Below, one piece after another: positions 9,959-19,702 of a DNA stretch of 64,000 nucleotides. Below the pieces are notes generated by a model. That model made no database searches, was not told the origin of the DNA, and saw only the letters and a program-made list of their open reading frames with translations. The DNA is from Ichthyophis bannanicus (taxonomy: Eukaryota > Chordata > Amphibia > Gymnophiona > Ichthyophiidae): NCBI GenBank assembly GCA_033557465.1, contig CM066033.1, positions 1,352,693,834 through 1,352,757,833 on the forward strand. Reading direction: 5' to 3'. The first letter of the stretch is position 1; each line of letters opens with the position of its first letter. The position numbers and the translations under genes were made by a program.

Positions 9959-10990
9959 ATGGCGACGTGGAAAAAAGCCGCGGATATCCGCGACTATGCA
10001 TATGCCGGCCTGAATGTAGCTGCGCGGGACAGGAGAACGGCGCAGATGGACAGCGTGCAGGCTGACCATGTGGAGAAAGAGGGGAGAGCGAGTGGAGGTC
10101 CGGAGGAGGAGCGGAATGGCGCAGCAGGGGCAATGGTGTCCAGAGGAGAGCTCAGAGAGTGGATCGAGGAGCTGAAGGCTGAGGTACGCTCTGCAAAAAC
10201 CGAGCTGGGGGAGATGCTGGCTGGAATGAAGGAGGAGGTGGCAGAACTGACATGCCGCAAGGGGGACCATGAGAACAGATTGGAGGTGGTGGAGGTATGA
10301 CAAGAAGAGAGGGAATTGAAAAAGGAGGAGAAGGAGTGGTATGAACAAGTGCAGTTAAAGCTGGAGGACTTAGAGAACAGATCCAGGAGAAATAATTTAC
10401 GTATAAGAGGAGTCCCCAAGGAGGCAGAATTTAAAGATTGTGAAAAGATAGCAAGGGCAATTTGTGAGGAGGACCTGCGCCAAGGGGGAGAAGAAGTGGC
10501 TAAAAATATAGAAATTGATCGAGCACATAGGGGCGCTGGGCCTGGTTAGGGCCAACAGAACCCGGGACATCCATTATATGCTTAAGGGAGTACAAGATAA
10601 AGGAAACGATCACTGCAAACATGAGAGGACTGAGCACTTTTCAGTGGCAAGGATATCCGGTGGCAATCTATGTGGACTTATCACTGGGAACTTTACAAAG
10701 AAGGAGAGAGTTGGGGCCAGTAACTAAAGCGCTGAGAGGAGAGGGGGTGTGCTATCGGTGGTTGTATCCCCTTGGATTGGCCTTCATGAGAGGAGAAAGG
10801 ACATGGTGAGTGCAGACAGTGGAGGCAGCAGTGGCAGCTATGAAGGACGTAGGCCTGGAAAAGCAGGAGGCGGAGGCCAGGCGGGAATGCGAACAGAGGG
10901 CGGGAGGTATGCTCAAGCTGTGGAGAGATGACGGCAAGAAACCCAACTTCAGCCACAACAACAACAAAAATAAGGGGAGAAGGAGGGCGA
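9959..10990 (+). pseudogene. L1-type ORF1 (RNA-binding coiled-coil protein), broken
   Basis: The first frame, 9959-10300 (113 codons), has a charged heptad-like region (ELREWIEELKAEVRSAKTEL) expected of the ORF1p coiled coil. It ends at an in-frame TGA. It is followed by KLEDLENRSRRNNLRIRGVP, the hallmark start of the L1 ORF1 RRM-like domain, and IDRAHR near 10510-10535. Frameshifts then move through three frames. The C-terminal domain is still traceable (FQWQGYPVAIYVDLS and RRRELGPVTKALR, about 10640-10735) as far as 10990. ORF1p normally coats the element RNA as trimers. At least two frameshifts and one stop make this copy non-coding. Confidence 0.75.
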
Positions 10991-11107
10991 GCATAAGATG
11001 CAGCGGAAAAGCACAAGAAGATAATTGTGTAGAATATTGTGTAGAACTGGGAGGAGGGGGGATTTCTAAATGTATCTTTAAAAGTATTAAGGCATGGAAA
11101 TGTGCTT

Positions 11108-11463
11108 AAGGGACGAGGGGTAACTGGGGAAGGAGGAGGGGGAAGGGGGGATAGGATGGTTATAGAAATATGAGGAGATGGGGGTGGGATAAGGGGGGAG
11201 AGAGGAGGTGAGGTAGGAGAGAGGGGGAGGGATTGGGAGGTTGAAGGATAGTTGAGGGCATGAGTATTAGGAAGGGACGGAAGGGGAGGAGAGTTAAGGG
11301 GAAGAAGGGGAATAGAAGGGGTGGGAGGGATAAGAGGAGGGATGGTGGGGACGACACTACTCCATGAATAGCCCTGGGTCACAGAGGCTAGGTAGGAGAG
11401 GGAAGGGGAGGGGGGAGGAATCAAGGGGGCGGGGAAAGGAAGGGGAGGAGGGAAGAACAACAA
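11108..11463 (+). repeat. Polypurine (G/A) tract between L1 ORF1 and ORF2
   Basis: About 350 bases are almost wholly G and A on the plus strand, with many runs of 3-7 G (for example around 11125-11155 and 11400-11450). The strand asymmetry opens a long spurious minus-strand frame at 10693-11697, rich in Pro, Ser and Leu. Spaced G-runs could form G-quadruplexes. Position between the ORFs suggests a spacer rather than a coding region. Confidence 0.7.
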
Positions 11464-13090
11464 TTGGTAGTAGCCACAATGAATGCAAAAGGGCTGAGAA
11501 CGTGGAGAAAAAGGAGATGTATGGAAAGGGAAGGGGTTAGGCTGAAAGCTGATGTGATATGTTTTCAGGAGACACATTTGAAAGTGGGGCAGGAGGGACT
11601 GGTGCGAACTAAAAGATATCCCAGGGTAGTACTGGCGGGACAAAGGGCACACCCACGAAGAGGGGGAGTGGGAATATTGGTAAGTGGGAAATATCAAGAG
11701 GCAGTAATGGAGGAGAGGAGAGATAAAAAGGGGAAATGGGCAGCGGTGCGGATGAGAATAAAAGAACGGGATGTGTGGATAGTGAGTGCGTATGGGCTGA
11801 ATGCGCAGAGGGATGTGTTCTAGACAGGGTTGACAGAAGAGATGGAGGGATGGGGAGACACTTCCATAGTTATAGGAGGGGATTTTAATTTGACCTTGAA
11901 TCCAAGAGTAGATAACAGTGGGGGAGGGAGAGGGGGGAAGGAAAAGAAAGGCCGTGTTTTCTTAGGTTTAATGAAAGGATGGGGATGGTGGATACGTGGA
12001 GGTGCAGGCATCCAGGAGAGAGGAGATGTACGTACTACTCGCCAGTGCATAATACGTACAGTAGGTTGGATATGATTTAGGCAAATGGGAGGTGGGTGGG
12101 GAATGTTAGGGAGGTGGAACAAGGGAATATAACATGGTCAGATCACGCACCAGTAAAGGTGAGCTTTAAAGTAGGGTGGGAGGAGGAGGGGTAAAGTATT
12201 AGAGGTTGAATGAAGCGTTTTTGGAGGAACCGGACTACAAGGAGCGGCTTAAAAGGGTAGTGACAGAGTATTTTGAGTTTAATATGAATGGGGAGGTAAA
12301 AGTGGGGACGGTGTGGGAAGGGTTGAAGGCGGTAGCTAGGGGATATCTGATCAGCATGGTGGCTCAGGAGAAAAAGGGGAAGGTGGAAGGACAGTTGTTG
12401 GGGAGGATAGAGAGTTTGGAGAGGCAGCATCAGAGCGATCATGATCCGCAGGTGATAGCAGAATTGGTAAAGTTGAGGGGAGAGCTGGGTCAATTGAGAG
12501 CTGCAGAAATAGCCCATTAACTGAACCTGTTGAGACAGGAATATTTTGATGGAGGGAACCGTATGGGGAAGGTGCTGGCTAGAAGGCTGAAGACAAGGAA
12601 GCAGAGAGCATGGATAGGTGGTATAAGATCTCCCAGAGGAAAACTGGTTCATAATGACACAGAGATGAGAGGAGTGTTTGAGTATTATGAGAAATTGTAC
12701 ACTAGTGAGGTGAAGAAGTGGGAAAGGGAAGGGGAGGAATTTTTAGGTGAATGCCAGCTAACAAGAATAACGGAGGAGGAACAGGAAGAGATGGGTAAGG
12801 AGATTAGTGAGGAGGAGGTGGAAAGGGCCATAGGGACCCTGAAAATTGGGAAGGCCCCAGGGCTTGATGGTTTTTCTGCAAAATTGTATAGGGTGGTGGG
12901 TTCACAAGCCAAAGGAATTTTGGCGCAGGTATTCAATGCATGCTTGGCGGGGGAGGCATTGCCGTAACAATGGATGAAGCGGGGATCACGATTTTGCCCA
13001 AACCAGTAAAGGATAGTACGGTTTGTGCTTCATACAGGCCGATTTCATTGATTAACTTGGACGCGAAGGTCTTGGCAAAGATATTGGCTA
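11464..13090 (+). pseudogene. L1-type ORF2, endonuclease and N-terminal RT, interrupted
   Basis: The apurinic-type endonuclease is recognisable from ATMNAKGLR (position 11476 on) through the catalytic ICFQETHLKV, IVIGGDFNLTLNP and, in shifted frames, WSDHAPV near 12140. In-frame stops occur at 11821 and 12518. The RT N-terminal region is at 12530-13090: EEEVERAIGTLKIGKAPGLDG, then [20 protein letters not shown], shifting frame near 12945. At 13090 the reading breaks exactly at KILA, where the inserted LINE tail begins. The continuation RLQKVTNKL is at about 19709. ORF2p nicks target DNA and reverse transcribes the element RNA; this copy cannot. Confidence 0.85.
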
Positions 13091-13296
13091 TTTATTTTAT
13101 TTATTTATTTAACAGTATTTCTAAACCGCCTTATCATAATAATCAAGGTGGTATCACAGCAAACAATCTGGTAGTGTGAGTGTGTTATACATGCAGTGAG
13201 GGTGAAAATTTAGTTGAGTGCGTGTTGCATTGTGTGCTAGATTTGTCTGAGCTATGTACAATGTGGGCTATATACAGTGGTGCTAAAAACTTTTTA
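13091..13296 (-). mobile_element. L2-like LINE inserted in L1: 3' tail part
   Basis: On the minus strand this is a 3' UTR ending in CACCTTGATTATTATGATAA, CCGCC-type hairpin sequence and AAAT repeats (13091-13120). It belongs with 18944-19702; a DIRS-A element at 13297-18943 separates the two halves. Order and orientation of the two pieces agree with one original insertion. Confidence 0.8.
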
Positions 13297-13320
13297 TTTC
13301 TCCAGGTCCAAGCAGGAAGT

Positions 13321-13459
13321 CAGTCCTCACATATGGGTGACGTCGGCGCCGACGGAGCCCTCGCGGAGCAATTTTCCCCAGCTTTCAAAGAAAGCCTTTG
13401 GGAATTGCAGCGCGCATGCGCGGTCCCCTTCCCGCCCAAGGGTGCCATCTTAGCCAGTC
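13321..13459 (+). repeat. DIRS-A copy 1, left inverted terminal repeat
   Basis: The 139 bp are the inverse of 18759-18897, with a single mismatch by my reading (CCCGCCC against CCTGCCC). Outside it, 13297-13320 is the left-only terminal extension whose complement occurs in the internal complementary region. Confidence 0.92.
13338..13453 (+). promoter_or_regulatory. Probable element promoter in the left ITR (CRE-, NRF1- and YY1-like sites)
   Basis: Within the ITR I see TGACGTCG at 13338-13345, overlapping the palindrome CGTCGGCGCCGACG (13341-13354). I also see a perfect NRF1-type palindrome GCGCATGCGC (13412-13421) and GCCATCTT (13444-13451), the reverse of the YY1-type AAGATGGC. These three motif types are common in CpG-rich vertebrate promoters and lie about 250-370 bp upstream of the gag start. 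Function is inferred from motifs only. Confidence 0.5.
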
Positions 13460-13706
13460 TTCTTTTTTCCGCGGAGCCCTACAGACGTTGTCTCACAGTC
13501 CCCGCAGAAAAGTTGATTTTCTTCAATTATTTTAAGTTTTTCTTCGGTTCGACGCCGGTCTCTTTCCTGCCCGGACTCGCGACGCCGGTTGCGAGTCCTT
13601 TTTCCTTGTTTTTCGGTTTTTCTGACTTTTCTGTCAGTTTCGTTTTTTCTTCGATTTTTCGCTGGCAGCCCTGTCCTTTGACCTCGCAGGGGCCCTTTTT
13701 CCCCCG

Positions 13707-16700
13707 ATGGCTGCCAGTGGCTTCAAACGGTGTGTTCAGTGTGACAAAAATATGTCTCTAACTGACACACATGATCGTTGTCTACGCTGCCTAGGCCCAG
13801 ATCACGAAGAACTGATCTGTGGGGCCTGCAGCAAGATGTCCTCCAAAGCTTTACGGAGTCGGCGGCGAAACCCGCGAGGGCGGCGGCGGTAGACGCTCCT
13901 GGATCCGCGAGGGCCAGGTCGCATAGCCCCGATAGCCGTCCCGGGTCTTTGGAGATGGAGCGTCTCGCAAAACGGCCTCGTCTGGAGAAGGACTCGTCTA
14001 ATCCGGTAAGTCCTGTTGTCCTCGTGGACTCGCCTCCGAGGGGTCCGACGTCGAGCCCGACGCTGTCGGGGCCCGAGTCGGGGGCTGCTGGGTCTCCTGA
14101 GTTCGGACTCAGGTTGACGGCCCTGGAGAGCAGTCTGACTGCCTTCATGGACCAGCAGCGGGCACTGATCGCTAGCCTCACTGGCGTCTCTGCCCTGACC
14201 GCCGGGACGTCGACGTCTAAGTCGACCCTGGAGACCGAGCCGATCCTTGAGTCCATGCGGGCTCGAGTCGATCCTCGGTCGAGGTCACCCTCGGCCTCCC
14301 GTTCGGGACCGAGGTCGCCGACGCCGACCCCCTCGGCGTCAGGGCGGCCGGCATCTACGCCCGCCCGACCTGACCCCATCGACTCCTCCTCGGAGTCGGC
14401 CTGGGAATCCGAGGAGGAAGAGTCACCTGATTCCTTTCGGACTCGGTGTGTCCCATCGGACTCCCCTGAGTCCGAACCTTGGAAGCAGTCCCCTCCGGAG
14501 GACGCCCGGTTCTCGGACTTCGTAAGGGATATGGCCAAGGCCTTGGCCTTCCCTGCGGATCCCGAGGAGGAACCTCGAGCCGAAGAGCTCGACGCCCTCC
14601 AGTACGACTCTCCTGCAAAGGAGCACTTTACTGTACCGGTTCCTCCCATGCTGGAACGACTGTTCTTCCGCATGTGGGAGAGTCCGGCGTCGTCGCCGGT
14701 TTTAAGCAAGCGGGTCGATTCCATTTATCGAGTCCGCAAGAGCCCTGGCTTCCAGAAGGCACAACTGCCGCACCATTCCATGGTGGTGGAATCGGCCATG
14801 CATAGGCTCAAGAGCCAGAAGATGCACTCCTCGGTGCCTCCCGGCAGGGAGGCCCGCGACCTGGATGGCCTCGGTAAGAAGTGTTTCCAAGGCTCTATGC
14901 TTGCTTGTCGGGTCCAGACCTACCAGCTCTACATGGGCATGTACCTTAGAGACCTGGCTAAGGAGATAGCCGGATTCTCTGCTGGACTTTCCGAGGAACC
15001 TTTGCGGAGGTTCCTAGCCTTGTCCACTGGAATTCGAGAATGCTCCAAGTTCATTTCTCGAGCAGCCTATGATGGCTTTGAAGCATCGGCTCGAGTGGCC
15101 GCAGCCGGCATCGGTGCCCGCCGACAGGCTTGGCTTCAGTCGTCTGACCTTGAACCCTGGGTGCAGGACAAGTTGGTCGATGTCCCCTGCCGAGGTGAGA
15201 ACCTATTTGGCAAGCCCATGGCTGAGAAGGCTGCGCAAATCGAGACGGAAACTCTCACCAGAACAAGGCTCTCTAGAAAGACCTCTGCCCCTTCCCAAAA
15301 GAAGAAGGGCTCGGGAAAAAAGTCCTTTTACCCGAGGAAGGCGGCTGCCTATAAACACTACCCTCAGTATCAGACCTCCTCAGCTCCCCAACAGGGTCAG
15401 CAGGCCAAGGGACGGGGTAACGGGTCCCGTAGCAGCAAGCCCCCAAGCCTGCACCACCGGCCCCTGCTCAGCAGGGTGGGGGTTTTTGACTTCATCGACA
15501 TAGCCTCTCCCCCTCAGCTGGTTTCTCCCAGCACAGGAGGCCGGCTGGTCCACTTTGCCCACAGGTGGTCCAACATCACATCAGATGCCTGGGTGCTTCA
15601 TGTTGTACGAGAAGGCTATCTTCTCCACTTCCACCAGGTCCCTCCCTCCTATTTTCCGGGAGAGCCTCCACGACTCCCTCTGCACAGGGACTTACTCCTT
15701 CAGGAGTTAGCAAGTCTTCTTCAGGAACAGGCTGTGGAACCGGTGCCCCACCACCTGAGAGGTCAAGGCTTTTATTCCAGGTATTTCCTAATACCAAAAA
15801 GAACAGGAGGCCTCAGACCCATCCTGGACTTGCGCAACCTCAACAAGTTCCTCGTGAGGGAGAAGTTCAAGATGCTTACCCTTGGAATCCTTCTGCCCTA
15901 CCTCCAGCAGGGAGATTGGCTATGCTCCTTGGATCTAAAGGATGCCTACACGCACATCCTCATCCACCCAAGCCACCGCCAATACCTAAGGTTTGTGGTG
16001 GCAGGAAATCATTACCAGTACAGAGTACTGCCCTTTGGCCTATCCTCCACACCACGAGTCTTCACAAAATGTCTCGCGGTGGTGGCGGCTTATCTCCGGC
16101 TTCAGGGCCTCTATGTCTTTCCTTACCTAGACGACTGGCTCATCAGAGCATCGTCCTCTCAAGAGGTCACACAAGCCACGCACCGCACTGTGACTCTTCT
16201 CCAGTACTTGGGCTTTGTCGTAAACTTCGCAAAGTCCACTTTGCTCCCCTCGCAAGATCTCGAGTTCATCGGCGCAAGATTGCACACTCCTCAGGCGCGA
16301 GCTTTCCTGCCTCTCGACAGAGCTCAGCGGCTCATGGACCTAGCCAGCCGTTTTCGCAGCCAGTCCCTGGTCTCGGCCAGGTGCTTTCTGAGACTACTCG
16401 GCCATATGGCTTCCACCGTCCACGTGACCCCCAACGCCCGCCTGAATATGCGGCCTGCTCAGTGGTGCCTTCGCAAGCAGTGGCAACAGGCCACGGGCGG
16501 CCTCGCCGACTTAGTGCAGATCTCCGGCCCGCTGGCCTCTTCTCTGCAGTGGTGGCTTCATCAGCCGAACCTGGTACTCGGAATGCCTTTTCAGTCTCCT
16601 CCGCCTGCTCAAGTACTGACGACCGATGCTTCTCTCCTGGGATGGGGAGCGCATTGCCAAGGGGCATGTACTCAAGGTCTCTGGACCTCGTGGGAATCTG

Positions 16701-17401
16701 CGCAGCAGATCAACTTCCTGGAGCTCAGAGCAATCCGTCTGGCTCTCAAGGCTTTCTCCCACCTGACTTCTCGCCGGTCCGTCCTTGTCCAGACGGACAA
16801 TCAAGTTGCCATGTTCTACGTGAACAAACAGGGGGGCACGGGCTCCTTCCTTCTCTGTCGGGAAGCGCAGAGGCTCTGCTCTTGGGCCGTCAGCCGCGGC
16901 ATTCTTCTCAAGGCAGTTTATCTCCCAGGCCAAGAAAATTGCCTGGCGGACAAACTCAGCAGAATCCTCCAGCCGCACGAGTGGTGACTGGATCCCTTGG
17001 TAGTTCAGAAACTTTTTCTGAAGTGGGGCCTCCCCACGCTGGATCTTTTTGCCAGTCCTCTCAACCGGCAACTTCCTCGTTTCTGCTCTCGGCAGCCGCA
17101 TCCCCTCCGAGTAGCGGCGGATGCTTTTCTGCTCTCATGGTCGAAAAGCCTTCTGTATGCCTTTCCTCCCATACCGCTAATCTCTCGAACTCTTTTCAAG
17201 GTTCTCCGAGACAAAGCTTCCATGATCCTGATAGCTCCTCGGTGGCCCAGACAGCCGTGGTTTCCACTCCTGCTGCAACTGGCGGTGGAGGCTCCGTTCC
17301 CTCTGGGGTTTCAACCAGATCTCCTAACACAGGATCAAGGGTCCCTGCTACACCCCAACCTCAGATCTCTACATCTGATGGCCTGGCTGCTGAAAGGGTA
17401 G
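13707..17401 (+). pseudogene. DIRS-A copy 1 gag-pol (zinc-finger gag, RT, RNase H), three lesions
   Basis: Gag starts at ATG 13707 with MAASGFKRCVQCDKNMSLTD and a Cys/His cluster (CVQC ... DRCLRCLGPDHEE ... CGAC). The frame breaks near 13865, where a stretch kept in copy 2 is missing. From 13778 one long frame runs to 16987 (1069 codons). It covers the rest of gag, with basic KKKGSGKKSFYPRK near 15298, then RT with SLDLKDAYTHILIHP and the catalytic YLDD (16124-16135), and RNase H (TTDASLLGWGAHC, LELRAIRLAL, QTDNQVAMFYVNKQG, ENCLADKLSR). TGA at 16985 replaces a sense codon present in copy 2. The same frame then continues 16997-17401 (LDLFASPLNRQLPRFC, YAFPPIPLI), a pol C-terminal region. Gag and pol are fused here, although they overlap in different frames in the other copies. 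Confidence 0.88.
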
Positions 17402-18439
17402 TCCTTGCTCCCCTTCTACTGCCGGCAGAGGTGGAAGAGGTCGTCCTAGCTTCCCGGCGACCTTCTACCCGCAAATGCTACGCCCTTAAATGGCGTCGTT
17501 TTTTCCGTTTGGTGTACCCAGCAGTCTCTGGATCCCTTCTCCTGCTCAGTGTCGGTGGTCTTGCAGTACTTGCTCTACCTCTCTAATCTTGGACTTAAGT
17601 CCAACTCCGTCAAGGTTCACCTCAGTGCTCTTTCAGCACATTATGTGCCGGTGGACGGCAGACCTCTTTCCAACGACCCTCTCGTGGCAAGGTTTCTCCG
17701 AGGTCTCCTTCTCCTTAAACCACCTCTGCGCCCGCCAGCGCCTGAATGGGATCTGAATGTGGTTTTGCAGCGGACCACCTGTCCGCCTTTTGAACCTATG
17801 GCTACCTGTCCTCTCCGTTTTCTTTCTTGGAAAACCTTATTCTTGATAGCCCTCACTTCCGCTAGACGCGTAAGTGAACTACAGGCCCTCGTGTCTGATC
17901 CCCCTTACACTCGGTTCTACAAAAATAGGGTAGTCCTACGGACTCACCCTAAATTTCTTCCAAAAGTGGTCTCCCCTTTTCACATCAATCAGGAGGTGGT
18001 ACTTCCGACCTTCTTTCCCAGGCCACACTCCAGCCGAGCTGAAATGGTCCTGCATACCCTGGACTGTAGAAGGGCGTTGAACTTCTACCTTGACCGTACG
18101 CGGGAGCACCGCAAAGCTGCTCAGCTCTTCGTGTCTTTTGACCCCAATAAATTGGGGCTCCCTGTCTCCAAGCGTACTCTGTCCATCTGGGTTGCTGACT
18201 GTATCGCTTGGGCTTATGGAGCAGCCGGACTCTCGTTAGAAAGTCGGGTCACGGCTCATTGTGTTCGGGCGAAGGCTACGTCAGTGGCTTACCTCCGCTC
18301 TGTTCCATTGGCAGACATCTGCCGGGCCGCTACTTGGTCTTCGAGCCAGACTTTTGCGGTCCATTACTGCCTCGAGAGGGAGTCCCGCAGGGACAGTGCT
18401 TTCGGACAGGCAGTCCTCCGAAATCTCTTCGAGGTTTGA
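17374..18439 (+). pseudogene. DIRS-A copy 1 tyrosine recombinase, one frameshift
   Basis: The N-terminal part (VEEVVLASRRPSTRKCYALK) overlaps the pol end in another frame. An extra T in a run of six T near 17500 shifts the frame. From 17549 to 18439 an open stretch of 296 codons contains the catalytic domain: Arg in TSARRVSELQAL, the His-x-x-Arg box (AHCVRAKATS), ATWSSSQTF, and the presumed nucleophile Tyr in HYCLERES (codon 18365-18367). All four expected R-H-R-Y positions are present. The enzyme would integrate the circular cDNA through its joined termini. It is followed within 140 bp by the internal complementary region. Confidence 0.87.
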
Positions 18440-18576
18440 GCAACTCCTACCCTCCATCCCGGATGTTGGGCTACCGGTGGGTAATAATTCAGTGAAGATT
18501 CCTTTCTTCTGTGCTGCTGAGCTAGAGGGAGCTCATTTTTGTGCTTAGGGTCTCCGGTAGCCTTAAGCTTGGGAGT

Positions 18577-18674
18577 CCCATATGTGAGGACTGACTTCCT
18601 GCTTGGTCCTGGAGAAAGCGTAGTTACTCACCTGTAACAGGTGTTCTCCAGGAGCAGCAGGAATCAGTCCTCAC
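18577..18674 (+). repeat. DIRS-A copy 1, internal complementary region
   Basis: 18577-18618 is complementary to the left terminus (13297-13338), and 18619-18674 is complementary to the right terminus (18888-18943). The two abut as GAAAG/CGTAGTTAC. The region therefore equals the inverse of a circle junction joining the two ends. In the DIRS1 model it templates completion of the termini during replication. Confidence 0.9.
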
Positions 18675-18758
18675 AACCCTCCCTCCTCCCCTTCGAGTTG
18701 CAATCATATCATTTAGTTTTTTAAAGAATTTTTAAGCTGTCTTTTAGCTATGTCATCA

Positions 18759-18897
18759 GACTGGCTAAGATGGCACCCTTGGGCAGGAAGGGGACCGCGC
18801 ATGCGCGCTGCAATTCCCAAAGGCTTTCTTTGAAAGCTGGGGAAAATTGCTCCGCGAGGGCTCCGTCGGCGCCGACGTCACCCATATGTGAGGACTG
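18759..18897 (-). repeat. DIRS-A copy 1, right inverted terminal repeat
   Basis: It is the inverse of 13321-13459 with one mismatch. The right-only extension 18898-18943 ends CACCTGTTACAGGTGAGTAA then CTACG, and contains the palindrome CACCTGTTACAGGTG. The palindrome recurs at the right end of every DIRS-A copy here. Confidence 0.9.
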
Positions 18898-18943
18898 ATT
18901 CCTGCTGCTCCTGGAGAACACCTGTTACAGGTGAGTAACTACG

Positions 18944-19702
18944 TTATACATACAGTGTTAGGCGGTAACATGTGCTGTTATACAGTCACTTAGGTTATGT
19001 GATGTGTCCATAGTGTTCTATGAACAGCATGGTTTTCAGCTGTTTTCTAAAGTCTTTGAGGTCTGTAGTTGCCCTCAAATCGTCGGGTAGTTTGTTCCAT
19101 ATTGTTGGAGCAGCCATGGAGAGTGCTCTGTCTGTTGTGTCCTTGCGTGTGTGTTTGTATTCACTTGGGGTGCTGACTCGGTTGTGTGTTTGTTTTCTTC
19201 TAGGACGTGTGCTGGTGTCTGGTTGTATGAGGGTGTGCAGGCTGTTGGCTGATGTGTGCTGTTTTATCTTAAATAGGTTTATGATAGTTTTGTATCTGAT
19301 GCGTGCACCGATTGGAAGCCAGTGTAAGTCCTTTAAGGTAGGTGTGATGTGCTCCTGTCTTGCAGTTCCGGATATGATTCGTGCTGCGGTGTTTTGTGCC
19401 AGTTGGAGTGGTTTGATGGCTTGTTTCGGTAGTCCAAGGTATATCGGATTGCAGAAGTCCAGTAGTGGGGTTATCAGTGCTTGACAGATGGTACGGAAGT
19501 GTTCTGGGGCGAGGAGTGGTTTCAGTCTCCTGATGATTCGCATTTTGTAGTAGGCTTTTTGGATTGTTTTGTCTATGTGTGGCTTGAGATTGAGTTGATT
19601 GTCCAGAGTAACCCCGAGGTATCTTACTTCTGACCTTATTGGTATGGTAGTGTTTTGTATCTGTATATTTGGTGGGTGTATGAAGCTATGAGATTACAGA
19701 AG
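18944..19702 (-). pseudogene. L2-like LINE inserted in L1: ORF2 C-terminal part
   Basis: The minus-strand frame at 18995-19543 (182 codons, open) carries the L2-like C-terminal signature: LLDFCNPIYLG, LKDLHWLPIGARIRYKTI, TIWNKLPDDLRATTDL and FRKQLKTMLF. Its 3' UTR and tail lie at 13091-13296 across the DIRS-A insertion. The 5' end is truncated. An 18-bp unit (GCTATGAGATTACAGAAG) occurs twice in a row at 19685-19720 at the junction with the L1. The best matching relatives in this window are the minus-strand L2-like pieces at 33.4 and 53.7 kb. Confidence 0.82.

Larger units (their letters stand above)
9800..13090 (+). mobile_element. L1-clade LINE, left part (5' UTR, ORF1, first half of ORF2)
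   Basis: This is a two-ORF LINE of the L1/Tx1 type. A GC-rich leader of about 150 bp precedes an ORF1 remnant. A purine tract of about 350 bp follows, then ORF2 with endonuclease and the start of RT. At 13090 the RT stops mid-domain, where a minus-strand L2-like LINE is inserted. The RT resumes at about 19703. The element then ends near 21010 against an L2 fragment, so its own 3' end is missing. Multiple stops show that it is dead. Confidence 0.85.
13297..18943 (+). mobile_element. DIRS-like tyrosine-recombinase retrotransposon, DIRS-A copy 1 (near full length)
   Basis: All structural marks of a DIRS1-type element are present. These are inverted terminal repeats (13321-13459 and 18759-18897) with short non-repeated extensions outside them, gag, RT/RNase H and tyrosine recombinase genes in order, and an internal complementary region (18577-18674). 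Such elements integrate as circles through a tyrosine recombinase and make no target duplication, and I see none here. Termini are TTTCTCCAGG on the left and GTAACTACG on the right. Length is 5647 bp. It sits inside a minus-strand L2-like LINE. Coding breaks are few, so it is probably the youngest large insertion in the window. Confidence 0.92.

Noticed and set aside
10020..10300. Host coiled-coil protein exon
   Set aside because: The charged helix is followed by the L1 ORF1 signature SRRNNLRIRGVP and by L1 ORF2, so it belongs to the LINE.
10693..11697. 334-codon open frame on the minus strand
   Set aside because: It is the complement of the purine tract and flanking L1 sequence. Its Pro/Ser/Leu composition comes from C/T-only codons, and L1 coding motifs lie on the other strand.
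13723..14724. 333-codon minus-strand open frame
   Set aside because: It lies wholly antisense to the GC-rich, Ser-rich DIRS-A gag, which has clear homologues in copy 2 in the sense frame. It has no motif of its own.
15565..17586. 673-codon plus-strand open frame overlapping RT and RNase H
   Set aside because: Most of it is a shadow frame of pol. Only its last 60 or so codons are real, being the N-terminus of the recombinase, and these are annotated there.
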